Program-made: the position numbers and the translations under genes
From: Psychromonas sp. L1A2
Lineage (GTDB): Bacteria; Pseudomonadota; Gammaproteobacteria; Enterobacterales; Psychromonadaceae
Length of the DNA: 64,000 nt
Reading direction: 5' to 3'
Assembly: GCF_009828855.1 (NCBI RefSeq)
Contig: NZ_WUAG01000002.1
Span: 1,302,001-1,366,000, forward strand
Part shown: positions 15,719 to 24,875 of the stretch, one piece after another
How the letters are laid out: each line of letters opens with the position of its first letter
How positions within the stretch are numbered: the first letter of the stretch is position 1
The notes under the pieces: generated by a model
What the model was told of the DNA's origin: nothing
Database searches by the model: none
The model's input: the letters and a program-made list of their open reading frames with translations, nothing else

Positions 15719-16471
15719 ATGACAGACAAAATCTGGACTAGACCAATAACAATGAAGAGCAAAATTGAAATACCGTTAAAAATGAAGGATGTATTACGTG
15801 AGCAGATTTTTGGAGGTTCATTACTTCCATTACAGAAGCTACCGTCTGAACGAGATCTTAGTGATTTATTTTCAATTACCCGTATCAGTGTTAAAGATGC
15901 ACTCGCTTCATTAGAAACGGAAGGGCTAATTTACAAAGAAAATCGTAGAGGATGGTTTGTTTCACCACCAAGAGTCGAATATAACCCATTATCGCGTGCT
16001 CATTTCCATCAGATGGTCACAGAACAACAACGCATTGCTGAAACACAATTAATAAATGTCAGTACCATCATGGCACCCAGCCATTACGCAAAAGCCCTGG
16101 CACTAACTGAACTAACTGAAATACACGTTATCGAACGATTACGCTTTATTGATGGCAGAGCCGTGTTATTTGTTGAGAATTGCTTAATTAGTCACTTTTT
16201 TCCGAATATTATTTCAGAAAATTTAACTCAATCTCTAACAACCCTCTATCAAACTAAATATAATTTCACCACCAGCCGATCGCGTTTCGATGTAATTCCT
16301 GCAGCAGCACCGGCACATGTAGCCAAAGCATTAAACATTAGCCCAGGTCAGCAAATACTGAAAATATGCCGTGTAAACTACAATCAACACGCTCAAATAA
16401 TAGATTGTGAATTTGAATATTGGCGACCAGATGCGGTTATGATTAGTATTGATAGCATTGAGCATAGCTAA
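15719..16471 (+). CDS. GntR-family regulator with UTRA domain (HutC/PhnF subfamily)
   Basis: A 250-residue regulator. An N-terminal winged helix (LPSERDLSDLFSITRISVKDALASLETEGLIY) is followed by a UTRA ligand domain from about residue 90 (VIERLRFIDGRAVLFVENCLI, ILKICRVNY, DCEFEYWRPDAV). It is divergent from the ABC/phosphohydrolase operon and is its probable regulator. Two starts are possible: the ATG at 15719, used here as the longest frame, and the ATG at 15752. Neither has a good ribosome site. The later start would leave the operator-like palindrome at 15734-15745 just outside the coding region and fits a TATATT -10 box at 15705, so it may be the true one. Confidence 0.85.
   Translation: MTDKIWTRPITMKSKIEIPLKMKDVLREQIFGGSLLPLQKLPSERDLSDLFSITRISVKDALASLETEGLIYKENRRGWFVSPPRVEYNPLSRAHFHQMVTEQQRIAETQLINVSTIMAPSHYAKALALTELTEIHVIERLRFIDGRAVLFVENCLISHFFPNIISENLTQSLTTLYQTKYNFTTSRSRFDVIPAAAPAHVAKALNISPGQQILKICRVNYNQHAQIIDCEFEYWRPDAVMISIDSIEHS
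15734..15745. promoter_or_regulatory. Predicted GntR/HutC operator near the regulator start
   Basis: TGGACTAGACCA, palindromic at 10 of 12 positions, lies seven bases before the second possible start of the regulator. The pair with 15564-15575 suggests control of both divergent transcripts. Confidence 0.5.
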
Positions 16472-16492
16472 GGATAAAGCTAACTTTAAAGC

Positions 16493-16525
16493 GTTTTGCT
16501 AACCTCAATTTTAGGTTAGCAAAAC
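16493..16525. terminator. Bidirectional terminator-like hairpin
   Basis: A perfect 13-bp stem GTTTTGCTAACCT/AGGTTAGCAAAAC with a seven-base loop, 21 bp after the regulator stop and between convergent genes. Confidence 0.7.
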
Positions 16526-16588
16526 AGTTTGAAGACGAGTCAATAAATAGGAGGTGAACTTAAAAAAGGTTAATTAAAAAGAGTAATA

Positions 16589-17644
16589 CTAATCGCTTAC
16601 TTTTACTATCTGTTTACCAGTAAAAGAGCCACCGATTTGGCGGTTTAAAGCATCGCTAATATGGCCTGCAGTAAACTCGACAAGCTGAAGATCTGACGTT
16701 TTAATTTCACCTTTAGCAACACTATCCAACATGACTTTACTCATGAATCCCATCTTTTGTTGCGCACATAAACTATTATCTAGCCATGCCCCACCTAAAG
16801 ATACGATACTGATCGTTGGACCTTTTCGATCAAGAAGCTCTTGCTCAAATAAGGGTAACGGCCTTAGGCATGCGATACGTCCACAAAAGCGCATCAATTC
16901 GATATTACGAATCGTTGATTCGCCACCAACTGAATCTAATACCGCATCAAATCCCTGTGGCCCTAATTCTCGGCGTATTTTTTCGCATAGTTTAGGGTCG
17001 TGATAATCAAAAACAACATCGGCACCTAGCTGCTTAAGCAATTTATGATTACGCTTAGAGGCCGTGGTAAATACATCCACACCACGTTGTTTTGCAAATT
17101 GAATAGCAAACTGCCCTACTGAGCCAGCTCCACCTTCAATCAGAATGGTTTCGCCAGCGGTCACTCGTAATTTTTCAAGAGAAATGAGTGCTGTCATACC
17201 TGCACAAGGTAAAGCAGCAGCGGTCATTGCATCAACTTCATCAGGTACGACTGAGACAGCAAAATTGGGGACTTTAGTATATTCACTTAAAACCCCTTGC
17301 TCACCCATACTGGCATGCCACATCACTCTGTCACCAACATTAGGGTAAACACCCTTTTGTGCTTTGACGACTATACCGACGGCATCTAACCCCAAAATAT
17401 GGGGGTATTGCCACTGACAAAAACCTGATTTAGATAGTATCGCATCGACTGGATTTAAACCGACATACTCAACCTTGACCAACAGCTCATTATCGCTGCA
17501 CTCAGGCACCGGCAATGTTGTTTCAGACAAGCGAATTGATTCATTAGGTTCAATCAATACAATCGCTCGCATCATCTGTGGGAGACTTAAGTCTACGTTA
17601 GTCATATTTAGCGTATCTAGCTTTACAGTATCAGTCTTTACCAT
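16589..17644 (-). CDS. Zinc-independent quinone-oxidoreductase-like MDR protein (MexS-like)
   Basis: A 351-residue medium-chain dehydrogenase/reductase. The GroES-like domain occupies about residues 25-145 (GLNPVDAILSKSGFCQWQYPHILGLDAVGIV) and the NADPH-binding Rossmann domain has GGAGSVGQFAIQFAK. The structural and catalytic zinc ligands of true alcohol dehydrogenases are lacking, as in quinone oxidoreductases. It is the last gene of the RND efflux operon, 12 bp after the outer-membrane component. An in-frame Met at residue 25 (MRAIVL) begins the conserved part, so the first 24 residues may not be translated. In Pseudomonas aeruginosa a similar protein, MexS, is linked with MexT and MexEF-OprN; the analogy here is an inference. 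Confidence 0.82.
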   Translation of the reverse strand: MVKTDTVKLDTLNMTNVDLSLPQMMRAIVLIEPNESIRLSETTLPVPECSDNELLVKVEYVGLNPVDAILSKSGFCQWQYPHILGLDAVGIVVKAQKGVYPNVGDRVMWHASMGEQGVLSEYTKVPNFAVSVVPDEVDAMTAAALPCAGMTALISLEKLRVTAGETILIEGGAGSVGQFAIQFAKQRGVDVFTTASKRNHKLLKQLGADVVFDYHDPKLCEKIRRELGPQGFDAVLDSVGGESTIRNIELMRFCGRIACLRPLPLFEQELLDRKGPTISIVSLGGAWLDNSLCAQQKMGFMSKVMLDSVAKGEIKTSDLQLVEFTAGHISDALNRQIGGSFTGKQIVKVSD

Positions 17645-17656
17645 TTCTTATTGCTC

Positions 17657-19060
17657 TTATAAGGTATCCAGCGCATAGCTCCAGCGGCCGTTAAATGCTT
17701 GATAAGCATTCACTTTAGCTTGCAACAATGAAATCGTCGAATCAACATCATTCTCTTCAGCACTTAACAGATCGCGACGTGAGTCTAATAATTCTAAGTA
17801 AGGCAATTGCCCTTCTTCATACATTGCTTCAGCTTGTAAGAATGCACGATTTGAATATTGATAACGCTGATCTGCGTAACGTTGTAGTGAACTCTGCTCA
17901 ACAAGGCGCTGTAAAGTAAGTTCACTTTCGCTTATTGCTTTTAAAACAACTTGTTGATATTCACTATAGGCCGCTTCACTCAAGTACTTTTGTGCGTCAC
18001 GTTCTGCTAATAATGAAGGGTAACTTAATAGTGACCATTCAATTTGTGGTGTTACTTGCCATTGACTATTCGAAGTAGACAGCCTTAGGCTGTCTAAACT
18101 TAATACACCAGCAAAGGCACTTAAACTCACCTCAGGTAACAGCGCTTTGCTTGCCGCCACACTTAATGAATTTGCTTGGCTAAATTCATATAAAGCACGG
18201 CTAATGTCGGGACGTAATGCAATGGCATTACTAGGTTCAGCTAATGCCACACGAAAAGGTAAATCAAAAATCCCTTGTTCATTTTGCAAGCTAACGGCAC
18301 TGGTTAATTGTCCTGTTAATACCGCTAGTGTCGATAAATCACTATATTCTGCATAAGCAATTGCAGGTAATAATGCTTCTTGTTGGCTAAGCTGGGCACG
18401 CGTTCGATTTAGGTCAAGTTCATTAGCAGCCCCCTCTTCAACTAGCGCCTCTAATACACCGACACTCTGTTCTAACGCTTCAACTTGTAGCTGAATGATC
18501 TCTTTTTTACGTTGGTGGCCTTGATAACTGACATAGCCTTTTACCACAGAAGAAACGACTTCTATCTGTAGCAAACGACGTTGTTCAGCTTGGCTCATTG
18601 CTGATGCTTCTGCTGCATCCACCAACGCACTGATTCGACCAAATAAATCTAACTGCCAAGTTAATGATAGGTACGCACTTGATTGACGAGGCGTTGTGAT
18701 ATCCACGTCACCTCTTTGTGCGCCAGCTATTACGCCACCTTGCGGTAGGAACTTCGCTTCTTCAACACCAATACGCGCTAACGTACTTTGTAATTGTAAC
18801 TGGCTAGTGCGCAAATCATGATTCATTAACATTGCATCATCAATCAGTTGATTCAATTGTGGAGAGTTAAGATTTCTCCACCAGTTGACTTCATCTTCAC
18901 CGGTTAATCGCTCAACAAGGCTGCTTTTATCGATAAAAGTATAAGCTTTTTCTTGTTCATCTTTTGTATTCACTTGGCTAGCGCAGCCAGACAAAATAGT
19001 GGCGACTAAGACAGTAGATAAAGCAACTTTAGGCTTTAAACGCTTGGCTAACTTAAGCAT
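17657..19060 (-). CDS. RND efflux outer-membrane lipoprotein (NodT/OprM family)
   Basis: A 467-residue outer-membrane channel component. The signal peptide ends in a lipobox (ATILSGC, Cys26), so the mature protein is lipid-anchored. Two OEP repeats follow: SPQLNQLIDDAMLMNHDLRTSQLQLQ in the first and a related QANSLSVAASKALLPEVSL segment in the second, with long helical stretches. I start at the ATG at 19060, which has GAGGAGAAAA upstream and overlaps the RND stop by eight bases. The pump should export drugs or metabolites across both membranes. Confidence 0.93.
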   Translation of the reverse strand: MLKLAKRLKPKVALSTVLVATILSGCASQVNTKDEQEKAYTFIDKSSLVERLTGEDEVNWWRNLNSPQLNQLIDDAMLMNHDLRTSQLQLQSTLARIGVEEAKFLPQGGVIAGAQRGDVDITTPRQSSAYLSLTWQLDLFGRISALVDAAEASAMSQAEQRRLLQIEVVSSVVKGYVSYQGHQRKKEIIQLQVEALEQSVGVLEALVEEGAANELDLNRTRAQLSQQEALLPAIAYAEYSDLSTLAVLTGQLTSAVSLQNEQGIFDLPFRVALAEPSNAIALRPDISRALYEFSQANSLSVAASKALLPEVSLSAFAGVLSLDSLRLSTSNSQWQVTPQIEWSLLSYPSLLAERDAQKYLSEAAYSEYQQVVLKAISESELTLQRLVEQSSLQRYADQRYQYSNRAFLQAEAMYEEGQLPYLELLDSRRDLLSAEENDVDSTISLLQAKVNAYQAFNGRWSYALDTL

Positions 19061-22000
19061 TATTTTTCTCCTCAATATTGATATTTTTTTCAACATTGTT
19101 GTGATCATCAATACTCATTTGTGCTTTATCGTTCTTAGTTTTACTCACTAGCATATAAAACACTGGTGTGAATAATAGGCCAAAGATAGTGACTCCGATC
19201 ATACCTGAGAATACGGCATTCCCCATTGCATGACGCATTTCCGAACCTGCACCCGTTGCAAGAATTAACGGTACAACACCTGCCGTAAAGGCGATTGATG
19301 TCATTAATATTGGGCGTAAACGCATACGACACGCAGCTAGGATTGCTTCAAGGTGCGTTAAACCAGAATCATGCTGATCCTTAGCAAACTCAATCATCAA
19401 GATGGCATTTTTAGAGGCTAAGGCCACCAATACAATCAAAGCAATTTGCGTAAAGATATTATTATCAGAACCCACTAACCACACGCCCAGCAATGCAGAG
19501 AAAATAGTCATCGGTACGATTAAAATAATGGCTAATGGTAAACGTAAGCTTTCATACTGCGCCGCTAAAACCATGAACACTAACAACACCACTAATGGGA
19601 ATACATAAACCATGGTATTACCCGCAAGTACTTGTTGATAAGTTACTTCCGTCCATTCGTATTCAATGCCCGTTGGTAATGTATCTGCTAGTACTTTCTC
19701 AATCGCTTGTTGCGCTTGATCTGAGCTATAACCAGGTGCTGGACTACCGTTCAATTCAGCACTTGGGTAACCGTTATAATGCATGACTCTATCTGGGCCA
19801 ATAGTAGGCGTTACGGTTAATACCGAACCTAATGGCACCATGTTACCGGCACGATTACGGACTTTTAAGTTAAGAATTTGCCCAGGGTCGACACGATAAT
19901 CTGCATCAGCTTGAGCATTAACTTGGTATGTACGTCCAAATAAATTGAAATCGTTTACATACACAGAACCGAGGTATATTTGCAATGCATCAAAGACTTC
20001 ATCCAATGGAATTCCTTGAATCAGTGCTTGCTCACGGTCTACATCTATATCCATTTGCGGTACTTGAATACGGAAGCTTGAGTAAAGTCCCATTAACGCA
20101 GGATCTTGCTGTGCTTTACCAATCACCGTTTGTAGGCTATTAAATAACGCATCAAATCCTTTATTGGCTCTGTCTTCAATTTGTAGTTTAAACCCACCCG
20201 TGGTACCTAAACCTTGAATTGGCGGTGGCGGGAACACAGCCACAAACGATTCATCAATAGCAGTAAAACGTTGATTTAACGTCGCAGCAATCGCCATTGC
20301 AGATTGGCTAGGGTCAGTTCGTTTGTCAAAGCTTTCAAGTGTAGTAAATACAATACCGCTGTTAGGTGTATTAGCAAACCCGTTAACCGACAAACCTGGG
20401 AAAGCAACAGTGTGTGCAACACCTGGTACTGACAAAGCAATCTCTTGCATCTCTTTTAATACATCTTGTGTGCGGTCAAGACTTGAAGCGTCAGGTAACT
20501 GTGCAATTGCGACTAAATACTGTTTATCTTGCGGTGGGATAAAACCACCCGGTACAGTATCAAATAACTTAATCGTACCGCCAAGCAATACAACATAAGC
20601 AACCATTGCGATAACAGACATGCGTATTAATTTTTTAACTAATTTTTCGTAACCTTTTGCACCACGATTAAAGACACGGTTAAAAGGTTCGAACAACCAA
20701 CGACCAAATAATTTATTCAATAAACGCGTGAAGAAGTCTGGTTTTGCATCATGCGGTTTTAATAATAATGCCGCTAAAGCAGGTGATAATGTTAATGAGT
20801 TAAACGCTGAAATAATCGTTGAAATAGTAATAGTCAACGCAAATTGTTTATAGAACTGACCTGATAATCCAGTGATAAATGCCGTCGGAATAAATACCGC
20901 ACTCAGTACTAATGCAATTGCAATAATAGGGCCCGTCACTTCACTCATCGCAACGCGTGTCGCTTCTAAAGGAGAGAATCCTTTTTCAATATTACGCTCA
21001 ACATTTTCGACCACTACAATGGCATCATCGACGACTATCCCGATCGCCAGTACTAAACCAAATAGCGATAATGTATTAATCGATACACCTAACCATTGCA
21101 TCACCGCAAACGTACCAATTAATGAAATAGGCACTGCAATTAATGGAATGATAGACGCACGCCATGTTTGTAAAAACACAATGACAACAATAACAACCAA
21201 TACAATCGCTTCCAATAAGGTTGCAATCACGGCATCAATCGAACCACGAACAAAGACGGTTGGGTCATAAACGATGTCGTATTCAACACCTTTAGGGAAA
21301 TCTTTCGATAAACGTGCCATGGTTTCACGCACTTGATCTGAAAGCTCAATGGCATTCGATCCAGGACGTTGGAACACAGGCATCGCCAATGCAGGTTGGT
21401 TATCTAATTCAGCGCGTAATGAGTAGCTATCTTCACCTAAATCAACGCGTGCAATATCAGATAAACGGGTTAACTGACCTTCATTACCGACCTTTATAAT
21501 AACTTGCTCAAATTCTTCAATGCTATTTAAACGGCCTTTAACGTTTAATAATATTTGGAATTGGCTGTCATTAGAAATCGGTTGCGCACCTAAACTACCG
21601 GCAGCAACTTGTTGGTTTTGAGAACGTAATGCGCTAACCACATCACCAGCCGTTAAACTACGTGCTGCTAAAGCATCTGGGTTTAACCAAACACGCATTG
21701 AATATTTACCACCACCGAATAACCGAACATCACCTACACCCGGTAAACGTGCAATTTCATCTTTAACATTTAAATCAGCATAGTTAGATAAATACGCCGT
21801 ATCATGTGTTTTTTCTGGTGAATACAAATGTACCACCATGGTTAAATCTGGTGATGATTTTTCTGCTACCACACCTAAACGTTGCACTTCTTCAGGCAAA
21901 CGCGGCAATGCACTGTTTACGCGATTTTGTACTTGTACCTGCGCACGATCTAAATCAGTACCTAATGCAAAGGTAACGGTTAATGTCATACGACCATCAC

Positions 22001-22256
22001 TGGTTGCCTGTGAAAACATATACAACATGTCTTCAGTACCGTTAATTTCCTGCTCTAACGGTGTAGCAACAGTTTGACCGATTACCGTTGGATTCGCACC
22101 TGGGTAGTTGGCTGTTACGACGACTGTCGGAGGCACAACTTCAGGATATTCACTGACGGGTAGTTGGAATAAAGAGATACTACCAGCAATTAAAATAACT
22201 AAAGATAACATCGCCGCAAATATTGGGCGCTGTATAAAGAAATGTGAAAACTTCAT
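19053..22256 (-). CDS. RND efflux pump inner-membrane transporter (HAE1, AcrB/MexF-like)
   Basis: A 1067-residue proton-driven drug/metabolite exporter with twelve transmembrane helices and two large periplasmic loops. The N-terminus MKFSHFFIQRPIFAAMLSLV is typical. The essential proton-relay Asp pair lies in LAIGIVVDDAIVVVENVER on helix 4, and the second half carries the FSALLGVWLVGS and VALASKNAILMIEFAK segments. The start overlaps the fusion-protein stop in TAATG. Length and the MexE-like partner place it near MexF rather than AcrB. Confidence 0.96.
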   Translation of the reverse strand: MKFSHFFIQRPIFAAMLSLVILIAGSISLFQLPVSEYPEVVPPTVVVTANYPGANPTVIGQTVATPLEQEINGTEDMLYMFSQATSDGRMTLTVTFALGTDLDRAQVQVQNRVNSALPRLPEEVQRLGVVAEKSSPDLTMVVHLYSPEKTHDTAYLSNYADLNVKDEIARLPGVGDVRLFGGGKYSMRVWLNPDALAARSLTAGDVVSALRSQNQQVAAGSLGAQPISNDSQFQILLNVKGRLNSIEEFEQVIIKVGNEGQLTRLSDIARVDLGEDSYSLRAELDNQPALAMPVFQRPGSNAIELSDQVRETMARLSKDFPKGVEYDIVYDPTVFVRGSIDAVIATLLEAIVLVVIVVIVFLQTWRASIIPLIAVPISLIGTFAVMQWLGVSINTLSLFGLVLAIGIVVDDAIVVVENVERNIEKGFSPLEATRVAMSEVTGPIIAIALVLSAVFIPTAFITGLSGQFYKQFALTITISTIISAFNSLTLSPALAALLLKPHDAKPDFFTRLLNKLFGRWLFEPFNRVFNRGAKGYEKLVKKLIRMSVIAMVAYVVLLGGTIKLFDTVPGGFIPPQDKQYLVAIAQLPDASSLDRTQDVLKEMQEIALSVPGVAHTVAFPGLSVNGFANTPNSGIVFTTLESFDKRTDPSQSAMAIAATLNQRFTAIDESFVAVFPPPPIQGLGTTGGFKLQIEDRANKGFDALFNSLQTVIGKAQQDPALMGLYSSFRIQVPQMDIDVDREQALIQGIPLDEVFDALQIYLGSVYVNDFNLFGRTYQVNAQADADYRVDPGQILNLKVRNRAGNMVPLGSVLTVTPTIGPDRVMHYNGYPSAELNGSPAPGYSSDQAQQAIEKVLADTLPTGIEYEWTEVTYQQVLAGNTMVYVFPLVVLLVFMVLAAQYESLRLPLAIILIVPMTIFSALLGVWLVGSDNNIFTQIALIVLVALASKNAILMIEFAKDQHDSGLTHLEAILAACRMRLRPILMTSIAFTAGVVPLILATGAGSEMRHAMGNAVFSGMIGVTIFGLLFTPVFYMLVSKTKNDKAQMSIDDHNNVEKNINIEEKNNA

Positions 22257-23431
22257 TATAGTTCCTTAGTACTTGCCGTTAACGGCTCATCTACAGGTGA
22301 TAATGTAAAAGCCACGCCAGCGCTATCAATATCCACAGAATTTGGTTTGATTGTCATACCTGGACCTACACGAGCAGGACCATTTACCGCAATTACATCA
22401 CCCGCTTTTAAACCTGAAGTAATCGCACGTAAACTACCGTAACGTTCGCCTAGCTCTACTAAGGTGTATTGCAATACATCATCCTCGCCTACCGTCAGTA
22501 CAAAGCTGTTTTTTAAATCAGTACCGATAGCACGTGAAGGAATAACCACTTGATCTGTTACTTCATTTGCAGCCAATCTAACGCGTGCAAAAGAACCCGC
22601 ACGTAACCCTTTATTTTTTTCATCAAACACTGCGCGTACACGTAAAGTACCTGTCGATGGATTGATGCGGTTATCGATAAAATTAATATAGCCAGAATAA
22701 GGAAAATCGGTTTGACCTACTTTTTGCATCACCACTTGTTGATGGCTTGCCGCAGTCACATCGTCAAATGAGCCATTCCAAGTACGTTCGTCAATATCAA
22801 AATAACCATACATTTCTTTATTTGAAACAATTGACGTTAGTACCGTTTGTCCCGCTAAAATATTGTTACCACGAGTAATATTAGTGCGAGAGATAACACC
22901 ATCGATCGGAGAGCGTATCGCAGTAAATTCTAGATCGAGTTGTGCAGCGCTAAGGTCTGCTTTCAATGACGCGAGTTGTGCTTCACCTTGGCGTAATGCA
23001 GAAGCTCGAGACTCAGCTTGCTCTGTTGAAATTGCTTTACGTTGAACCAAACGAACAGCACGTTGTGCCTCACTTCGTAATTGTTGTAATGCAGCTTGTG
23101 CACTGATCACTTGTGCTTTAAGCCCAGCCACTACCGCAGTAAAAGGACGACTGTCTAATTTAAATAACAAGTCTCCTTGTTTGACTTGATCACCTTCATG
23201 AAATGAGACTTGCTCTATCACACCCGATACACGCGGCATTAATGAAACTTGTTCAGGTGCTTCTAAACGCGTGGTGTAGGTATGCCATTTTTGAGTCGGT
23301 GTCACTAACACTTCTGCAACATCTATCGCCTGTAAAGGTCTTTGACTTGCAGACTTACTTGGCTCTTCTACACAACCGATTAATGTAAGACTTGCTACGC
23401 TAAAAATTGCAGCAATTAAATATTTGTTCAT
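22256..23431 (-). CDS. RND efflux periplasmic adaptor (MexE/AcrA-like membrane fusion protein)
   Basis: A 391-residue adaptor with a lipobox (TLIGC, Cys20). It has the split lipoyl domain (LMPRVSGVIEQVSFHEGDQVKQGDLLFKLD and the later AIRSPIDGVISRT), a helical hairpin between them, and a beta-barrel segment with FIDNRINPSTGTLRVRA, which is close to the MexE subgroup. The ATG follows AAAGGAG. It is the first gene of the efflux operon, divergent from a LysR regulator. Confidence 0.94.
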   Translation of the reverse strand: MNKYLIAAIFSVASLTLIGCVEEPSKSASQRPLQAIDVAEVLVTPTQKWHTYTTRLEAPEQVSLMPRVSGVIEQVSFHEGDQVKQGDLLFKLDSRPFTAVVAGLKAQVISAQAALQQLRSEAQRAVRLVQRKAISTEQAESRASALRQGEAQLASLKADLSAAQLDLEFTAIRSPIDGVISRTNITRGNNILAGQTVLTSIVSNKEMYGYFDIDERTWNGSFDDVTAASHQQVVMQKVGQTDFPYSGYINFIDNRINPSTGTLRVRAVFDEKNKGLRAGSFARVRLAANEVTDQVVIPSRAIGTDLKNSFVLTVGEDDVLQYTLVELGERYGSLRAITSGLKAGDVIAVNGPARVGPGMTIKPNSVDIDSAGVAFTLSPVDEPLTASTKEL

Positions 23432-23502
23432 GGTGATGCTCCTTTTCTAATTACAGCAGATTTTACGGAACAAACTAGTGCAAAAAAAGCATCGTTTTTT
23501 AA

Positions 23503-23533
23503 ATTCATTAGTGCCAAAATAGCACCAATGAAT
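23503..23533. promoter_or_regulatory. Predicted LysR-type operator between lysR and efflux operon
   Basis: Twelve-base arms ATTCATTAGTGC and GCACCAATGAAT are inverted around a seven-base centre with one mismatch. The palindrome lies 60 bp before the LysR start and 72 bp before the adaptor start, the usual position of a LysR regulator site controlling both directions. Confidence 0.65.
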
Positions 23534-23592
23534 TATAAGAAAGTGATTTTATAATGATCGAAAATATCATTTAAATGCATTAAGGATTAAAA

Positions 23593-24564
23593 ATGGATAT
23601 CACCAGTCGACTATTAATGCTACTCGAAGTCGTTGAACAAGGCTCTTTTGCGAAAGCAGCAGAAACAAGAAACATAGACCGTTCGGTTGTTTCAAAGCAA
23701 ATTGGACGTTTAGAAGATGAGTTAGGCGTTAGATTACTTAATCGCTCTACTCGCTCATTTTCTTTAACCGCTGCTGGTGCTGAAATGGTCAAAAAAACAA
23801 TTGAGATACGTGATTTACTTGGCGATACGCTACGTTTGGCTGAAAATTATCACCAAGAACCACGTGGTGTGTTGAAGATAGCGAGTTCATCTATTATTGG
23901 TCGTCGCTATTTGCAACCTGTGATTAATGATTTTCAGAAACGTTTTCCACAAGTTGAAGTGGAACTTCGCTTAGACGATCGTGTTGTCGACATTATTTCT
24001 GAAGGTTTTGATTTAGCTTTCCGTATCGGTAAACCTAAAGATTCTTCTTTAATTGCTAGGCCAATCGCGCGTAATCGATTACTCATTTTAGCCTCACCGG
24101 AGTTTATTAAAAGTTACGGACACCCTACTAAAATAGAAGATTTAGCAGACTTACCAGCTGCTAGCTTTGCCACTGCGACGGCGAGAATGGAAGAAATCAG
24201 CTACTTAGACGAAGATGGTAAGCAAGCGGAACAAAAAATGAAAAGTGTTTTCAGGAGTAATGATGCAGATGTTCTATTAATGAAAGCCCTCTCTGGTAGC
24301 GCCTACTTTATAACGCCAGCATTTCTTGTTAACAACGAAATAAAAGATGGATTATTAGTGCCAATATTAACTAATTTAGCCTTACAGGATTATTATCCAG
24401 TTTATGCGGTCTATCCACATCGAGACCTCCCCGTAAGAACACGATTATTCTTTGATGCAGTATCTGAATATTTAGGTAAACAAAAACCAATTTGGGAAGA
24501 AGCGATTCCACACTTTGAGCAGCTTTATCAAGCATCATCAGGTAAAGATCTTAGCCCGAAATAA
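23593..24564 (+). CDS. LysR-family transcriptional regulator of the efflux operon
   Basis: A 323-residue LysR regulator. The N-terminal winged helix-turn-helix (FAKAAETRNIDRSVVSKQIGRLEDELG) is followed by a periplasmic-binding-like effector domain (RGVLKIASSSIIGRRYLQPVI to the C-terminus) of the LysR subgroup CrgA/DmlR. It is divergent from the MexEF-like operon, and a strong palindrome lies between them. It is therefore the likely activator or repressor of the pump. The effector is unknown. Confidence 0.9.
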   Translation: MDITSRLLMLLEVVEQGSFAKAAETRNIDRSVVSKQIGRLEDELGVRLLNRSTRSFSLTAAGAEMVKKTIEIRDLLGDTLRLAENYHQEPRGVLKIASSSIIGRRYLQPVINDFQKRFPQVEVELRLDDRVVDIISEGFDLAFRIGKPKDSSLIARPIARNRLLILASPEFIKSYGHPTKIEDLADLPAASFATATARMEEISYLDEDGKQAEQKMKSVFRSNDADVLLMKALSGSAYFITPAFLVNNEIKDGLLVPILTNLALQDYYPVYAVYPHRDLPVRTRLFFDAVSEYLGKQKPIWEEAIPHFEQLYQASSGKDLSPK

Positions 24565-24577
24565 AGGGTTAAAAAAT

Positions 24578-24607
24578 AAAGGTAAACCAAACTGTCGTTT
24601 ACCTTTT
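24578..24607 (+). terminator. Terminator after the LysR gene
   Basis: A ten-base stem AAAGGTAAAC/GTTTACCTTT with a nine-base loop ending in T residues, 14 bp after the stop. From 24608 to 24823 I see only AT-rich DNA ahead of the sigma-54 promoter. Confidence 0.7.
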
Positions 24608-24823
24608 ACATTTTTAATACTTTAAAATAAACAAGATTAATCCTTTTATGTAATGAACATCTCACCCACTCTTTCAATAATCTACAAACAAAAATTAATA
24701 CTTAAAAGCAAATAAATCAAACCAAAACATTATTACATCCTCACCCTGTAAATAATTCACACTTTCGCTCTATTATTTTTCATAAAAACAAAAATACACA
24801 ATAAAAACAATAAGATAAAAAAC

Positions 24824-24839
24824 TGGCACAGTAATGGCA
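24824..24839 (+). promoter_or_regulatory. Predicted sigma-54 promoter of the BON/DUF1328 operon
   Basis: TGGCACAGTAATGGCA has GG and GC exactly ten bases apart and differs from the consensus TGGCACGN4TTGCW at two positions. It lies 36 bp upstream of the start codon at 24876, leaving a transcript leader of about 25 bases. A sigma-54 activator is encoded 3.7 kb downstream. Confidence 0.75.
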
Positions 24840-24875
24840 ATATACTTAATACACATCAAATAAAGGAGAAACAAT

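Noticed and set aside
20872-21270. 132-codon plus-strand frame inside the RND transporter gene
   Set aside because: It is a shadow frame opposite a strongly conserved transporter sequence, with no ribosome site.
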